From Burkholderiales bacterium (lineage in GTDB: Bacteria; Pseudomonadota; Gammaproteobacteria; Burkholderiales; Burkholderiaceae_C), in assembly GCA_016213205.1 (NCBI GenBank), contig JACRAZ010000017.1:62001-126000 (forward strand): a DNA stretch of 64,000 bases. Direction: 5' to 3'. Position numbers and translations under genes: made by a program. Positions 27,873 through 36,266 of the stretch are shown one piece after another; position 1 is the stretch's first letter; the number at the start of each line of letters is the position of its first letter. The notes beneath the pieces are model-generated. The model was given only the letters and a program-made list of their open reading frames with translations. It made no database searches and was not told where the DNA came from.

Positions 27873-29201
27873 ATGAAACCCATCCAGGTCGGCCTGCTCG
27901 GCATCGGTACCGTCGGCTCCGGCACCTTCAAGGTGCTGTCGCGCAACCAGCAGGAGATCCGGCGGCGCGCCGGCCGGGGCATCGAGATTTCGATGGTGGC
28001 CGACCTCGATGTCGACCGCGCCCGCAAGGCGGTGAACGACATGGGCGGCACTGGCGTGCAGGTGGTGGCCGACGCCCGCGCGGTGATCGCCAACCCCGAG
28101 ATCGACATCGTCATCGAGCTGATCGGCGGCTATGGCATCGCCCGCACGCTGGTGATGGAGGCCATCGCGGCCGGCAAGCATGTTGTCACCGCCAACAAGG
28201 CGCTGCTGGCGGTGCACGGCACCGAGATCTTCGCCGCCGCGCGCGCCAAGGGCGTGATGGTGGCCTTCGAGGCCGCCGTGGCCGGCGGCATCCCGATCAT
28301 CAAGGCGCTGCGCGAGGGCCTCACCGCCAACCGCATCGAGTGGATCGCCGGCATCATCAACGGCACCACCAACTTCATCCTCTCCGAGATGCGCGACAAG
28401 GGCCTGGACTTCGGCGTGGTGCTGAAGGAGGCCCAGCGCCTGGGGTATGCCGAGGCCGACCCCACCTTCGACATCGAGGGGGTCGATGCGGGCCACAAGG
28501 TCACGATCATGAGCGCCATCGCGTTCGGCATTCCGGTGCAGTTCGACAAGGCGCACGTCGAGGGCATCACCAAGCTGCAGGCGGCCGACATCCGGTACGC
28601 AGAGCAACTGGGCTACCGCATCAAGCTGCTGGGCATCACCAAGCGCCGCCACGATGTCGACGGCATCGAGCTGCGCGTGCATCCCACGCTGGTGCCGGCC
28701 AAGCGCCTGATCGCCAATGTGGAGGGCGCGATGAACGCCGTGGTGGTGCAGGGCGATGCGGTGGGCACCACGCTGTATTACGGCAAGGGCGCGGGGGCCG
28801 AACCCACGGCCTCGGCCGTGGTGGCCGACCTGGTGGACATCACCCGCCTGCACACCGCCGACCCCGACCACCGGGTGCCCCACCTGGCCTTCCAGCCAGA
28901 TGCGCTGCACGACACGCCGATCCTGCCCATCGAGCAGGTCATCACCTCCTTCTACCTGCGCCTGCAGGTGGCCGACCAGACCGGCGTGCTGTCCAAGATC
29001 ACCACCATCCTGGCCGAACACGACATCTCGATCGATGCGGTGCTGCAGCGCGAAAGCGCTGAGGGCGAGAAGCAGACCGACCTGATCATCCTGACCCACG
29101 ACACCGTGGAAGGCCGCATGCGCCAGGCGCTGGCCAAGATGCAGGCGCTGCCCACCGTGCTGGCGCCCATCGTCAACATCCGGAAAGAGGAATTGAACTG
29201 A
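27873..29201 (+). CDS. hom: Homoserine dehydrogenase
   Basis: It reduces aspartate semialdehyde to homoserine, the branch point to threonine and methionine. The 442 aa protein has an N-terminal NAD(P) fold (VGLLGIGTVGSGTF), a catalytic core with GIINGTTNFILSEM, and a C-terminal ACT domain from about residue 355 that usually confers threonine feedback inhibition. AlaA precedes it and thrC follows with a TGATG overlap, so hom and thrC are coupled. Confidence 0.97.
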   Translation: MKPIQVGLLGIGTVGSGTFKVLSRNQQEIRRRAGRGIEISMVADLDVDRARKAVNDMGGTGVQVVADARAVIANPEIDIVIELIGGYGIARTLVMEAIAAGKHVVTANKALLAVHGTEIFAAARAKGVMVAFEAAVAGGIPIIKALREGLTANRIEWIAGIINGTTNFILSEMRDKGLDFGVVLKEAQRLGYAEADPTFDIEGVDAGHKVTIMSAIAFGIPVQFDKAHVEGITKLQAADIRYAEQLGYRIKLLGITKRRHDVDGIELRVHPTLVPAKRLIANVEGAMNAVVVQGDAVGTTLYYGKGAGAEPTASAVVADLVDITRLHTADPDHRVPHLAFQPDALHDTPILPIEQVITSFYLRLQVADQTGVLSKITTILAEHDISIDAVLQRESAEGEKQTDLIILTHDTVEGRMRQALAKMQALPTVLAPIVNIRKEELN

Positions 29202-30610
29202 TGCGCTACATCAGCACCCGCGGCGACCAGAACGAACGCAGCTTCAGCGAGATCCTGCTGGAAGGCCTGGCGCCCGATGGCGGCCTGTACATGCCGCAGC
29301 ACTACCCGCGCGTCAACAGCCTGTTGATGATGCGCTGGCGCACGCTGCCGTACCACGAGCTGGCCTATGAGATCCTGTCGATGTTCATCGACGACATCCC
29401 GGCGGCCAACCTCAAGCAGATCGTCGACCGCACCTACACCCAGGCGGTGTTCGGCAGCGAGGCCATCGTGCCGCTGCGCAAGCTGGAAGAGGGCCTGTTC
29501 GTCGAATCGCTGTCCAACGGCCCCACGCTGGCCTTCAAGGACATGGCGATGCAGTTGCTGGGCAACCTGTTCGAGTACGAACTGGCCCGCCGCGGCGAGG
29601 AGCTCAACATCCTGGGCGCCACGTCGGGCGACACCGGCAGCGCGGCCGAATACGCCATGCGGGGCAAGAAGGGCGTGCGCGTGTTCATGCTCTCGCCGCA
29701 CGGCCGCATGAGCCCGTTCCAGCAGGCGCAGATGTTCAGCCTGCAGGACCCCAACATCCACAACATCACGATCGACGGCGTGTTCGATGACTGCCAGGAC
29801 ATCGTGAAGGCCGTCAGCAACGACCTCGCTTTCAAGCGCCGCCACCGGATCGGCACGGTGAACTCGATCAACTGGGCGCGGCTGCTGGCCCAGGTGGTGT
29901 ACTACTTCGCGGGTTACTTCCAGGCCACGCGGTCCAACACCGAGCGGGTGAGCTTCGCGGTGCCTTCGGGCAATTTCGGCAACGTGTGCGCCGGTCATGT
30001 GGCGCGCATGATGGGCCTACCGATCGAGCAGCTGGTGGTGGCCACCAACGAGAACGACGTGCTCGACGAGTTCTTCCGCACCGGCACCTACCGCGTGCGC
30101 AGCGGGACCGAGACCTTCGAGACCTCGAGCCCCTCGATGGACATCAGCAAGGCCTCGAACTTCGAGCGCTACGTGTTCGACCTGGTCCACCGCGACTCGG
30201 CGCGGCTGGCCGACCTGTTCGGCCCGACGCTCGCGCGCGACGGTGGCTTCACGATCACGCCACAGGAGTTCGAGCGCATCGCGCTCACCGGCTTCTGCTC
30301 CGGCAAGAGCACGCATGCCGACCGCGTGGCCACGATTCGCCGGTGCTGGGAGCAGTACCACGACATGATCGACACCCACACCGCCGACGGCCTGAAGGTG
30401 GCGCTGGAACAGCGCAAGCCCGGTGTGCCGATGATCGTGCTCGAGACGGCCTTGCCCGCCAAGTTCGCCGCCACGATCGAGGAAGCGCTGGGGCGCCAGC
30501 CCACCCGTCCGGCGGCGCTGGAAGGCATCGAGGCCCTGCCCAAGCGTTTCACCCAGATGCCTGCCGACGTGGAACGCGTGAAGTCATACATCACGCAGCA
30601 CACGGCATGA
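29201..30610 (+). CDS. thrC: Threonine synthase
   Basis: This PLP enzyme converts O-phosphohomoserine to threonine. It is 469 aa, of the longer class with an N-terminal domain opening MRYISTRGD. The PLP lysine lies in GPTLAFKDMAMQ and the phosphate-binding SGDTGSAA segment follows. It overlaps hom by one base upstream and mobB by four bases (ATGA) downstream, tying threonine synthesis to molybdenum cofactor genes in one transcript. Confidence 0.97.
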   Translation: MRYISTRGDQNERSFSEILLEGLAPDGGLYMPQHYPRVNSLLMMRWRTLPYHELAYEILSMFIDDIPAANLKQIVDRTYTQAVFGSEAIVPLRKLEEGLFVESLSNGPTLAFKDMAMQLLGNLFEYELARRGEELNILGATSGDTGSAAEYAMRGKKGVRVFMLSPHGRMSPFQQAQMFSLQDPNIHNITIDGVFDDCQDIVKAVSNDLAFKRRHRIGTVNSINWARLLAQVVYYFAGYFQATRSNTERVSFAVPSGNFGNVCAGHVARMMGLPIEQLVVATNENDVLDEFFRTGTYRVRSGTETFETSSPSMDISKASNFERYVFDLVHRDSARLADLFGPTLARDGGFTITPQEFERIALTGFCSGKSTHADRVATIRRCWEQYHDMIDTHTADGLKVALEQRKPGVPMIVLETALPAKFAATIEEALGRQPTRPAALEGIEALPKRFTQMPADVERVKSYITQHTA

Positions 30611-31137
30611 GGGTCGTGGGCTTCTGCGGCCCCTCCGGCGTGGGCAAGACCACGCTGGTGGAGCGGCTGATCATCGAGCTGAAGGCCCGCGGCCAGCGGG
30701 TTTCGGTGATCAAGCATGCGCACAAGACCTTCGACATCGACCACCCGGGCAAGGACACCTGGCGCCACCGGCAGGCGGGCGCCTTCGAGGTGATGATCGC
30801 CTCGGGGCACCGGCTCGCGAAGATGCGCGAGTACGAGGTGCAGGGCCAGCCCACGGTGCACCAGCTGATCGCCGAGATGGTGCCCTGCGACTGGCTGCTG
30901 GTCGAAGGCTTCAAGCACGCCGACATCCCGAAGGTCGAGGTCTGGCGCGCCGCGCTGGGCGAGCCGCCGATGTACCCGGACGAGCCCTATGTCGCGGCGG
31001 TCGCGACCGATGCGCCGCAGGCCTTGCCGCAGCCCACCCAGCGCCCGGTGTTCGAGATGGCCGACGTGCCGGCGTTGGCATCGTGGCTGATGGACACTGC
31101 GGCCCGCTTCGACTACGACCCCGAGATCCATGGCTGA
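30607..31137 (+). CDS. mobB: Molybdopterin-guanine dinucleotide biosynthesis adaptor MobB
   Basis: This is a P-loop GTP-binding protein that assists MobA in attaching GMP to molybdopterin. It is 176 aa, opening with the P-loop GPSGVGKTT at residues 8-16. Motifs VIKHAHKTFDIDHPGKD and WLLVEGFKH are characteristic. The start overlaps the thrC stop, and the end overlaps moeA by eight bases. No mobA gene is in this window. Confidence 0.95.
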   Translation: MRVVGFCGPSGVGKTTLVERLIIELKARGQRVSVIKHAHKTFDIDHPGKDTWRHRQAGAFEVMIASGHRLAKMREYEVQGQPTVHQLIAEMVPCDWLLVEGFKHADIPKVEVWRAALGEPPMYPDEPYVAAVATDAPQALPQPTQRPVFEMADVPALASWLMDTAARFDYDPEIHG

Positions 31138-32380
31138 CCTTCCGCGCCCCGCACTGCTGGCCCTCGACGAGGTGCTCGCGCGCATGCTGGCGGTGGCGCG
31201 CGAGCGCCGCATCACCGAGTCCGAGGCCGTGGGCACCTTCGACGCCCTGGGGCGCGTGCTGGCCGTGGCAGTGGCCTCTGGCCTGGATGTGCCACCGGCC
31301 GACAACACCTCGATGGACGGCTACGCGCTGCGCGCGGCCGACGTGCCCGCCGCCGGCAGCGTGTTGCCGGTGAGCCAGCGCATCCCCGCCGGCGTGGTGG
31401 GGCAGCCGCTGGCGGCAGGCACCGCGGCGCGCATCTTCACCGGCGCGCAGGTGCCGGCGGGCGCCGACGCCGTGGTGATGCAGGAGCAGTGTGAAGCGGT
31501 GGCCGGCGAGGGCCTGGGGGCGGTGCGCGTGAACACCGTGCCCGCCGCCGGCCAGTGGATTCGCCGCCAGGGCGAAGACGTGCGCCACGGCGCCCAGGTG
31601 CTCGACGCTGGCACCCGCCTCACGCCGCAGGCCCTGGGCCTGGCGGCCTCGGTGGGCGCGGCGGTGCTCAGTGTCTGCCGGCGGCCGCGGGTGGCCCTGT
31701 TCTCGACCGGCGATGAACTCGTGATGCCGGGCCAGCCGCTCAAGCCGGGGGCGATCTACAACTCCAACCGCTTCACCCTGCGCGGCCTGCTGGAGGCCGC
31801 AGGCTGCATCGTGCAGGACCTGGGCATCGTGCCCGACAACCTGGGGGCCACGCGCGCCGCGCTGCGCGAGGCGGCGGCGGGCAACGACCTGATCCTCAGC
31901 TCCGGCGGCGTGTCGGTGGGCGAGGAAGACCACCTGAAGCCCGCCGTGCAGGCCGAGGGCTGGCTGGAAGCCTGGCAGGTGGCCATGAAACCGGGCAAGC
32001 CACTGGCCTTCGGGGCGGTGAAGCGCACGGGGGGCGAAACGCTGTTCATGGGCCTGCCCGGCAACCCGGTGTCCAGCTTCGTGACCTTCCTGCTCGCGGT
32101 GGCGCCGGTGCTGCGGGCGCTGCAGGGCTGCGCCACCGGGCTGCCGCATGCGGTGTCGGTGCGTGCCGATTTCGACTGGCCGCAGCCCGACAAGCGCCGC
32201 GAGTTCCTGCGCGCTCGTTTCAATGCCGAGGGCGGCGTCGAGCTGTTTCCCAACCAGAGCTCGGGCGTGCTCACCTCGGCCGTGTGGGCCGACGGCCTGG
32301 TGGACAACCCGCCCAACCAGGCCGTGCGGCGCGGCGACACGGTGCGCCTGCTGCTGCTGGAATCCCTGATCGGACGTTGA
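31130..32380 (+). CDS. moeA: Molybdopterin molybdenumtransferase MoeA (second copy)
   Basis: This is the second MoeA of the window, 416 aa, with ADNTSMDGYALR, FSTGDELVMPG, SSGGVSVGEEDH and GLPGNPVSSFV motifs. It overlaps mobB by eight bases and is followed after five bases by moaD, so all three are surely co-expressed. It is clearly diverged from the copy at 14258-15544. Organisms with two MoeA proteins may use them for different metals or enzymes; nothing in the sequence settles this. Confidence 0.95.
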   Translation: MADLPRPALLALDEVLARMLAVARERRITESEAVGTFDALGRVLAVAVASGLDVPPADNTSMDGYALRAADVPAAGSVLPVSQRIPAGVVGQPLAAGTAARIFTGAQVPAGADAVVMQEQCEAVAGEGLGAVRVNTVPAAGQWIRRQGEDVRHGAQVLDAGTRLTPQALGLAASVGAAVLSVCRRPRVALFSTGDELVMPGQPLKPGAIYNSNRFTLRGLLEAAGCIVQDLGIVPDNLGATRAALREAAAGNDLILSSGGVSVGEEDHLKPAVQAEGWLEAWQVAMKPGKPLAFGAVKRTGGETLFMGLPGNPVSSFVTFLLAVAPVLRALQGCATGLPHAVSVRADFDWPQPDKRREFLRARFNAEGGVELFPNQSSGVLTSAVWADGLVDNPPNQAVRRGDTVRLLLLESLIGR

Positions 32381-32385
32381 GCCCC

Positions 32386-32643
32386 ATGGCCACCACCATC
32401 ACCCTGCGCTACTTCGCTTCGCTGCGCGAGGCCCTGGGGCCCAGCGAGACGCTCACGCTGACGCCCGGCCTCACGTTGGGCGAGCTGCGTGACCAGCTGA
32501 TCGCCCGCGGCGGCCGCCATGCCCAGGCGCTGGCGCGCGGCCGTGCGCTGCGCTGCGCGCTGAACCAGGTGATGGCCGACGAGACGGCCCCCGTGCCCGA
32601 CGGGGCCGAAGTGGCGTTCTTCCCGCCCGTCACGGGGGGCTGA
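32386..32643 (+). CDS. moaD: Molybdopterin synthase sulfur carrier subunit MoaD
   Basis: This is a ubiquitin-like 85 aa protein that carries the sulfur as a C-terminal thiocarboxylate; it ends in the required Gly-Gly (FFPPVTGG). It partners with MoaE, whose gene is more than 1 kb further on. The last 14 bases overlap the 3' end of the leftward DapA-like gene that separates the two subunit genes. Confidence 0.96.
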   Translation: MATTITLRYFASLREALGPSETLTLTPGLTLGELRDQLIARGGRHAQALARGRALRCALNQVMADETAPVPDGAEVAFFPPVTGG

Positions 32644-33556
32644 CCGTCCCTGCCGTCGGCTGGGCCAGCGGCGCTTGCGCCGGCCAGTCCTGCGCCAGCC
32701 TGGCCAGCACGGCCTGCAAGCGTTCCAGCGTGGCGGGCGCGGCCGGCTGCAGTGGCGCGCGCACCTCGGGTGACATCCAGCCTTGGCTGGCCAGCAGGGC
32801 CTTCACCGGCATCGGGTTTGGCTCGGCAAACGCGGCCTGGGCCAGCGGCAGGAGGGCGTGCCAGAGCGACCGGGCTTCCTGCAGGCGCTGTGCCGCCATC
32901 AGGTGATGCAGGCGCACGAACAGGTCGGTGCGGATGTGCGCCGTGGCCGTGATGGCACCTGCCGCGCCCCGGGCCAGCTGGGTGAACAGTTCGTCGTCAT
33001 TGCCGCACAGCCAGGCCAGGCGGCCGTCGGCCAACAGTCGCGTGGCCGCCGCCTCGTCGCCGCTGCAGTCCTTGACCGCCCGGATGCGCGGGTGGGCGGC
33101 CAGCGCCAGCAATGTCTCGGGTGCGATGCGCACACCGGTGCGCGAGGGCACGTCGTAGGCCACCACCGGCAGCGGCGTCGCGTCCGCGACCTGCCGGAAG
33201 TGCGCCAGCAATCCTGCCTGGGGTGGCCTCACGTAGGGCGGCGCGCTGACGAGAAAGCCCGCCACTGGCAGGGCCTGGGCGAGCCGCCTGGCGCGCGCGG
33301 CCACCGCGGCCGGCCACACGCCGCTCAGGCCCATCAGCACCGGCCGGTCGCCCGCCGCGTCCAGGGTGGCCTGCAGCACTTCGTCCTGCTCGGCCTCGTC
33401 CAGCATGGCAGCCTCGCCGGTGCTGCCGCAGGCCACGAAGCCGGCCACGCCCTGCCGGGCGAGGTGGGCCACCAGTCGCCGCAAGGCCGCCAGGTCCACC
33501 GCGCCATCACGAAAAGGGGTGACCAGCGGCACCCAGATCCCGGAAAAGTCGATCAC
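32630..33556 (-). CDS. DapA/N-acetylneuraminate lyase family aldolase
   Basis: This is a class I aldolase-type TIM barrel of about 308 aa. The family motifs CGSTGEAAML, VAYDVPSRTGV (tyrosine) and the Schiff-base lysine in RAVKDCSGD are present. It could be a dihydrodipicolinate synthase or a paralogue acting on other keto-acids; no lysine genes are adjacent, so I do not assign dapA. The GTG at 33556 is chosen because GGAG lies eight bases upstream and the protein then opens VIDFSGIWVPLVTPF. It lies antisense between moaD and moaE. Confidence 0.82.
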   Translation of the reverse strand: MIDFSGIWVPLVTPFRDGAVDLAALRRLVAHLARQGVAGFVACGSTGEAAMLDEAEQDEVLQATLDAAGDRPVLMGLSGVWPAAVAARARRLAQALPVAGFLVSAPPYVRPPQAGLLAHFRQVADATPLPVVAYDVPSRTGVRIAPETLLALAAHPRIRAVKDCSGDEAAATRLLADGRLAWLCGNDDELFTQLARGAAGAITATAHIRTDLFVRLHHLMAAQRLQEARSLWHALLPLAQAAFAEPNPMPVKALLASQGWMSPEVRAPLQPAAPATLERLQAVLARLAQDWPAQAPLAQPTAGTVSPP

Positions 33557-33672
33557 TTCGAACACTCCAACAGACACGACCGTGTGAAGAACCGGTCGGG
33601 CGGGCGTGCGGTGTGGGGCAGGGCGGGGGCGCGAAGCAGCCTGGGGGACACACCGTGCCGGTGGCCTGCCGT

Positions 33673-33699
33673 GTTCCGTCGCTCGTCCGACGACGGAAC
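33673..33699. repeat. Inverted repeat between the DapA-like gene and moaE
   Basis: Nine-base arms GTTCCGTCG and CGACGGAAC enclose nine bases that themselves hold an 11-base palindrome (TCGTC-C-GACGA). It could be an RNA hairpin ending the small leftward frame at 33711-33797, or a binding site. There is no T-run. Confidence 0.4.
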
Positions 33700-33710
33700 A
33701 GCTGCCCCGG

Positions 33711-33797
33711 TCAGACGAGCGGCTGCTTTTTCGATTTCTCCGCCACGGGCGCACCGGCCGGAGCGGCCAGGGCGATGGTGAGGCAGGCGGAGTGCAT
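33711..33797 (-). CDS. Possible 28-codon small protein, unknown
   Basis: A 28 aa frame starts with a short hydrophobic stretch (CLTIALAAPAGAP) and ends in EKSKKQPLV. On the minus strand TAGAAT (33811-33806) stands eight bases before its ATG and a hairpin lies just past the stop, so it has the look of a tiny gene. No homologue is known to me. Chance is a real alternative. Confidence 0.2.
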   Translation of the reverse strand: MHSACLTIALAAPAGAPVAEKSKKQPLV

Positions 33798-33805
33798 GGC
33801 GGGCG

Positions 33806-33824
33806 ATTCTAGCGATGCCACAAT
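33806..33824. promoter_or_regulatory. Back-to-back -10-like elements before moaE
   Basis: CACAAT on the plus strand (33819-33824) ends seven bases before the moaE ATG, the same hexamer and spacing as at moaA. TAGAAT on the minus strand (33811-33806) would serve the small leftward frame. No good -35 is visible for either. Confidence 0.35.
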
Positions 33825-33831
33825 CCCGCGC

Positions 33832-34305
33832 ATGAGCCGAGTGCGCATCCAGACGGCCGATTTCGACCTCTCCACCGAAGTGGCCGCATTGCGCGCCGGC
33901 GATGCCGGCGTGGGCGCGGTGGCCAGCTTCGTCGGCACCGTGCGAGACCGCAGCGAGGGGTCCGGCGTCAGCGCGATGGAGCTCGAGCACTACCCCGGCA
34001 TGACCGAGGCCGCGATCGAGGCCATGATCGACGAGGCCTGCCGCCGCTTCGCGCTGCGGGCGGTGCGCGTGATCCACCGCGTGGGCCTGCTGCAGCCGGG
34101 CGACCAGATCGTGCTGGTGGCCGTGAGTTCCGCGCACCGGGGCGAGGCCTTCCAGGGCTGCGAGTTCCTGATGGACTACCTGAAGACCCAGGCCCCGTTC
34201 TGGAAGAAGGAAACCACGCCCGAAGGCGCGCGCTGGGTCGACGCCCGGGTGGCCGACGATGCCGCCGCGGCGCGCTGGGGCCTGCCGGCCGGCAACGCGA
34301 CATGA
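33832..34305 (+). CDS. moaE: Molybdopterin synthase catalytic subunit MoaE
   Basis: This is the large subunit of molybdopterin synthase, which adds two sulfurs to cyclic pyranopterin. It is 157 aa, with the family segments ASFVGTVRDRSEG, HRVGLLQPGDQIVLV and the catalytic lysine region LKTQAPFWKKE. The start at 33832 gives the expected N-terminus (MSRVRIQTADFD). It is separated from moaD by the antisense DapA-like gene and so has its own promoter region. Confidence 0.96.
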   Translation: MSRVRIQTADFDLSTEVAALRAGDAGVGAVASFVGTVRDRSEGSGVSAMELEHYPGMTEAAIEAMIDEACRRFALRAVRVIHRVGLLQPGDQIVLVAVSSAHRGEAFQGCEFLMDYLKTQAPFWKKETTPEGARWVDARVADDAAAARWGLPAGNAT

Positions 34306-34409
34306 GCGAGGCCACCACGACCTGCGGCGCTGCCACGCGTGCATCGGCCCGGCCGTGCGCGCCGGGGCCGGCCTGCCGCCCGTGCCGCGGCCCGAAGGGG
34401 CCGCCATGA
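34302..34409 (+). CDS. Possible 35-codon Cys-rich linking frame
   Basis: This frame overlaps the moaE stop by ATGA and its own TGA overlaps the ATG of the flavin reductase. It encodes 35 residues with four cysteines (C8, C19, C25, C28; ending CRPCRGPKGPP). The double coupling would carry ribosomes from moaE to the reductase. The composition is what GC-rich DNA gives by chance, so it may be only a re-initiation bridge or no gene at all. Confidence 0.25.
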   Translation: MSEATTTCGAATRASARPCAPGPACRPCRGPKGPP

Positions 34410-34921
34410 GCCCGCCATCCGCAGGCACCGGCGACGGCGAGCACTTCGCGCCGCAGGTGCTGCGCACGGCCTTCGGTCGCTTTGCCACCGGCGTCACCAT
34501 CGTGACCTGCGTCGACGGCGCCGGCCAGCGTGTCGGCCTGACGGCCAATTCCTTCAGCTCGCTGTCGCTCGACCCGCCTCTGGTGCTGTGGTCGCTGCGG
34601 CGTGCGAGCCCGAGCCTCGCGGCCTTTGCCCGCGCCTCGCATTTCGCGGTCAACGTGCTGGCCGAGACGCAGGTGGATCTGTCGCGCCGTTTTGCCTCGG
34701 CGGTGGCCGACAAGTTCGCCGAGGGCCAGTGGACCGCCGGCCTGGGCGGTGCACCGGTGCTTGCAGCCTGCGCGGCCGTGTTCGAGTGCGAGGCGCAGGT
34801 TCAGCACGAGGCCGGCGACCATGTGCTCTTCGTCGGCCGCGTGCGCCGCCTGGCCGAGATGGCGGTGGCGCCGCTGCTGTTCCAGGGCGGGCACTACCGC
34901 ATGCTGGGGGAAGTGCTGTGA
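34406..34921 (+). CDS. Flavin reductase family protein
   Basis: This is a 171 aa split-barrel FMN-binding protein of the flavin reductase type (LRTAFGRFATGVTIVTC, then GLTANSFSSLSLDPPLVLW and HFAVNVLAE). Such proteins supply reduced FMN to a partner monooxygenase. The next gene, 43 bases on, encodes an acyl-CoA dehydrogenase-fold protein, which suggests a two-component flavin system. The start at 34406 gives the usual length. Confidence 0.88.
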   Translation: MSPPSAGTGDGEHFAPQVLRTAFGRFATGVTIVTCVDGAGQRVGLTANSFSSLSLDPPLVLWSLRRASPSLAAFARASHFAVNVLAETQVDLSRRFASAVADKFAEGQWTAGLGGAPVLAACAAVFECEAQVQHEAGDHVLFVGRVRRLAEMAVAPLLFQGGHYRMLGEVL

Positions 34922-34964
34922 GGCCCGTGCCGGCCGCGCGAGGCGTGGTGCAAGGAGGACGGCG

Positions 34965-36266
34965 ATGACTGCTGTTGACCTGGTGGGCGGCGAGGGCCCG
35001 GACCCGCGGCGCTACCGCCCGTCGCACATCGCGGGCAACCCGGCCGCCCTGAGCCCGCAGCAGCGCGAGCTGATCGACCGCGTGGCCGCCCTGGGCCCGC
35101 GTTTCGCCGAGCGGGCCGCCCGCCACGACCGCGAGGCGAGTTTCCCGTTCGAGAACTTCGAGGACCTGCGTGCCGCCGGCTTGCTCGGCCTGTGCGTGCC
35201 GCGGGCCCATGGGGGGCTGGGCGCCGATTTCGCCAGCTATGCGCTGGTGGCGGCGGAAATGGGCCGTTGGTGCGGCTCCACCGCGTTGAGCTTCAACATG
35301 CACGTGTGCGCCTGCCTGTGGTCGGGCGCCATCGCCGACGCGCTGGACATGACGAGCGCCCAACGCGCCGACCACGAACGCATCCGCGCCATCCATTACC
35401 AGCGCGTCGTCGGCCAGGGCCAGGTCTACGCCCAGCCCTTCTCCGAAGGCGGCGCCGCTGCCGCCGGGGCGGCGCCGTGGGGCACCATCGCGCGCAAGGT
35501 CGACGGGGGCTACAGCATCCGTGGCAAGAAAATCTTCGCCACGCTGGCCGGCGCCGCCCATTGGTACGGTGTGCTGTGCACGCTGGAGCTCCCGGGCCAG
35601 GTGGGCGGCGGCACCTGGCGCGATGCGATCTACCTGGCCGTGCCGGCCGATGCGCCGGGCGTGACCGTCAGTGGCGACTGGGACCCACTGGGCATGCGCG
35701 GCACGGTGAGCCGCAACCTCAGCTTCACTGACGTGTTCGTGCCGGACGAGGCCCGGCTGATGCCCGAAGGCCTGTACCACCAGGCCGCGAGCCGCTTCCC
35801 GCACATGTTTGCCACCCTGTCGCCCACCTACCTGGGCGTGGCGCAGGCGGCGTACGACTTCACGGTGCAGTACCTGCGGGCCGAACTGCCGGGCATGCCG
35901 CACGTGCTGCGCCGCATGTACCCCACCAAGCAGCACACGGTGGCCGAGATGCGCATCAAGCTCGAGGCCACCCGCGCGCTGTTCCTGCAGAACCTGCGCG
36001 ATGCCTGCATCGACCCCGACAAGGACACGCGCATGCGGCTCTATGCCGCGCACTTCACGATCATGGAGAACGCCAACGACCTGTGCCGCCTGGCCATCCG
36101 CACCTGCGGCGGGCAGTCGATGCTCAAGTCGCTGCCGCTCGAGCGGCTGTACCGCGATTCGCGCTGTGGTTCGCTGATGCTGCCCTGGACGGCCGAGCTG
36201 TGCCTGGACCGCCTGGGCCGCGAGTGCCTCTACGAAGCCGGCGAGCAGGATGAGCAGATCGAGTGA
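34965..36266 (+). CDS. Acyl-CoA dehydrogenase-fold flavoprotein
   Basis: This protein of 433 aa has the three-part acyl-CoA dehydrogenase layout: N-terminal helices (FENFEDLRAAGLLGLCVPRAHGG), a middle beta domain (GKKIFATLAGAAHWYGVL) and a C-terminal helical domain. The middle domain lacks the common 'WITN' motif, and the partner upstream is a flavin reductase, so it could be a flavin-dependent monooxygenase of the DszC type instead of a dehydrogenase. A strong AAGGAGG is seven bases upstream of the ATG. Its end overlaps the MerR gene by 17 bases. Confidence 0.82.
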   Translation: MTAVDLVGGEGPDPRRYRPSHIAGNPAALSPQQRELIDRVAALGPRFAERAARHDREASFPFENFEDLRAAGLLGLCVPRAHGGLGADFASYALVAAEMGRWCGSTALSFNMHVCACLWSGAIADALDMTSAQRADHERIRAIHYQRVVGQGQVYAQPFSEGGAAAAGAAPWGTIARKVDGGYSIRGKKIFATLAGAAHWYGVLCTLELPGQVGGGTWRDAIYLAVPADAPGVTVSGDWDPLGMRGTVSRNLSFTDVFVPDEARLMPEGLYHQAASRFPHMFATLSPTYLGVAQAAYDFTVQYLRAELPGMPHVLRRMYPTKQHTVAEMRIKLEATRALFLQNLRDACIDPDKDTRMRLYAAHFTIMENANDLCRLAIRTCGGQSMLKSLPLERLYRDSRCGSLMLPWTAELCLDRLGRECLYEAGEQDEQIE

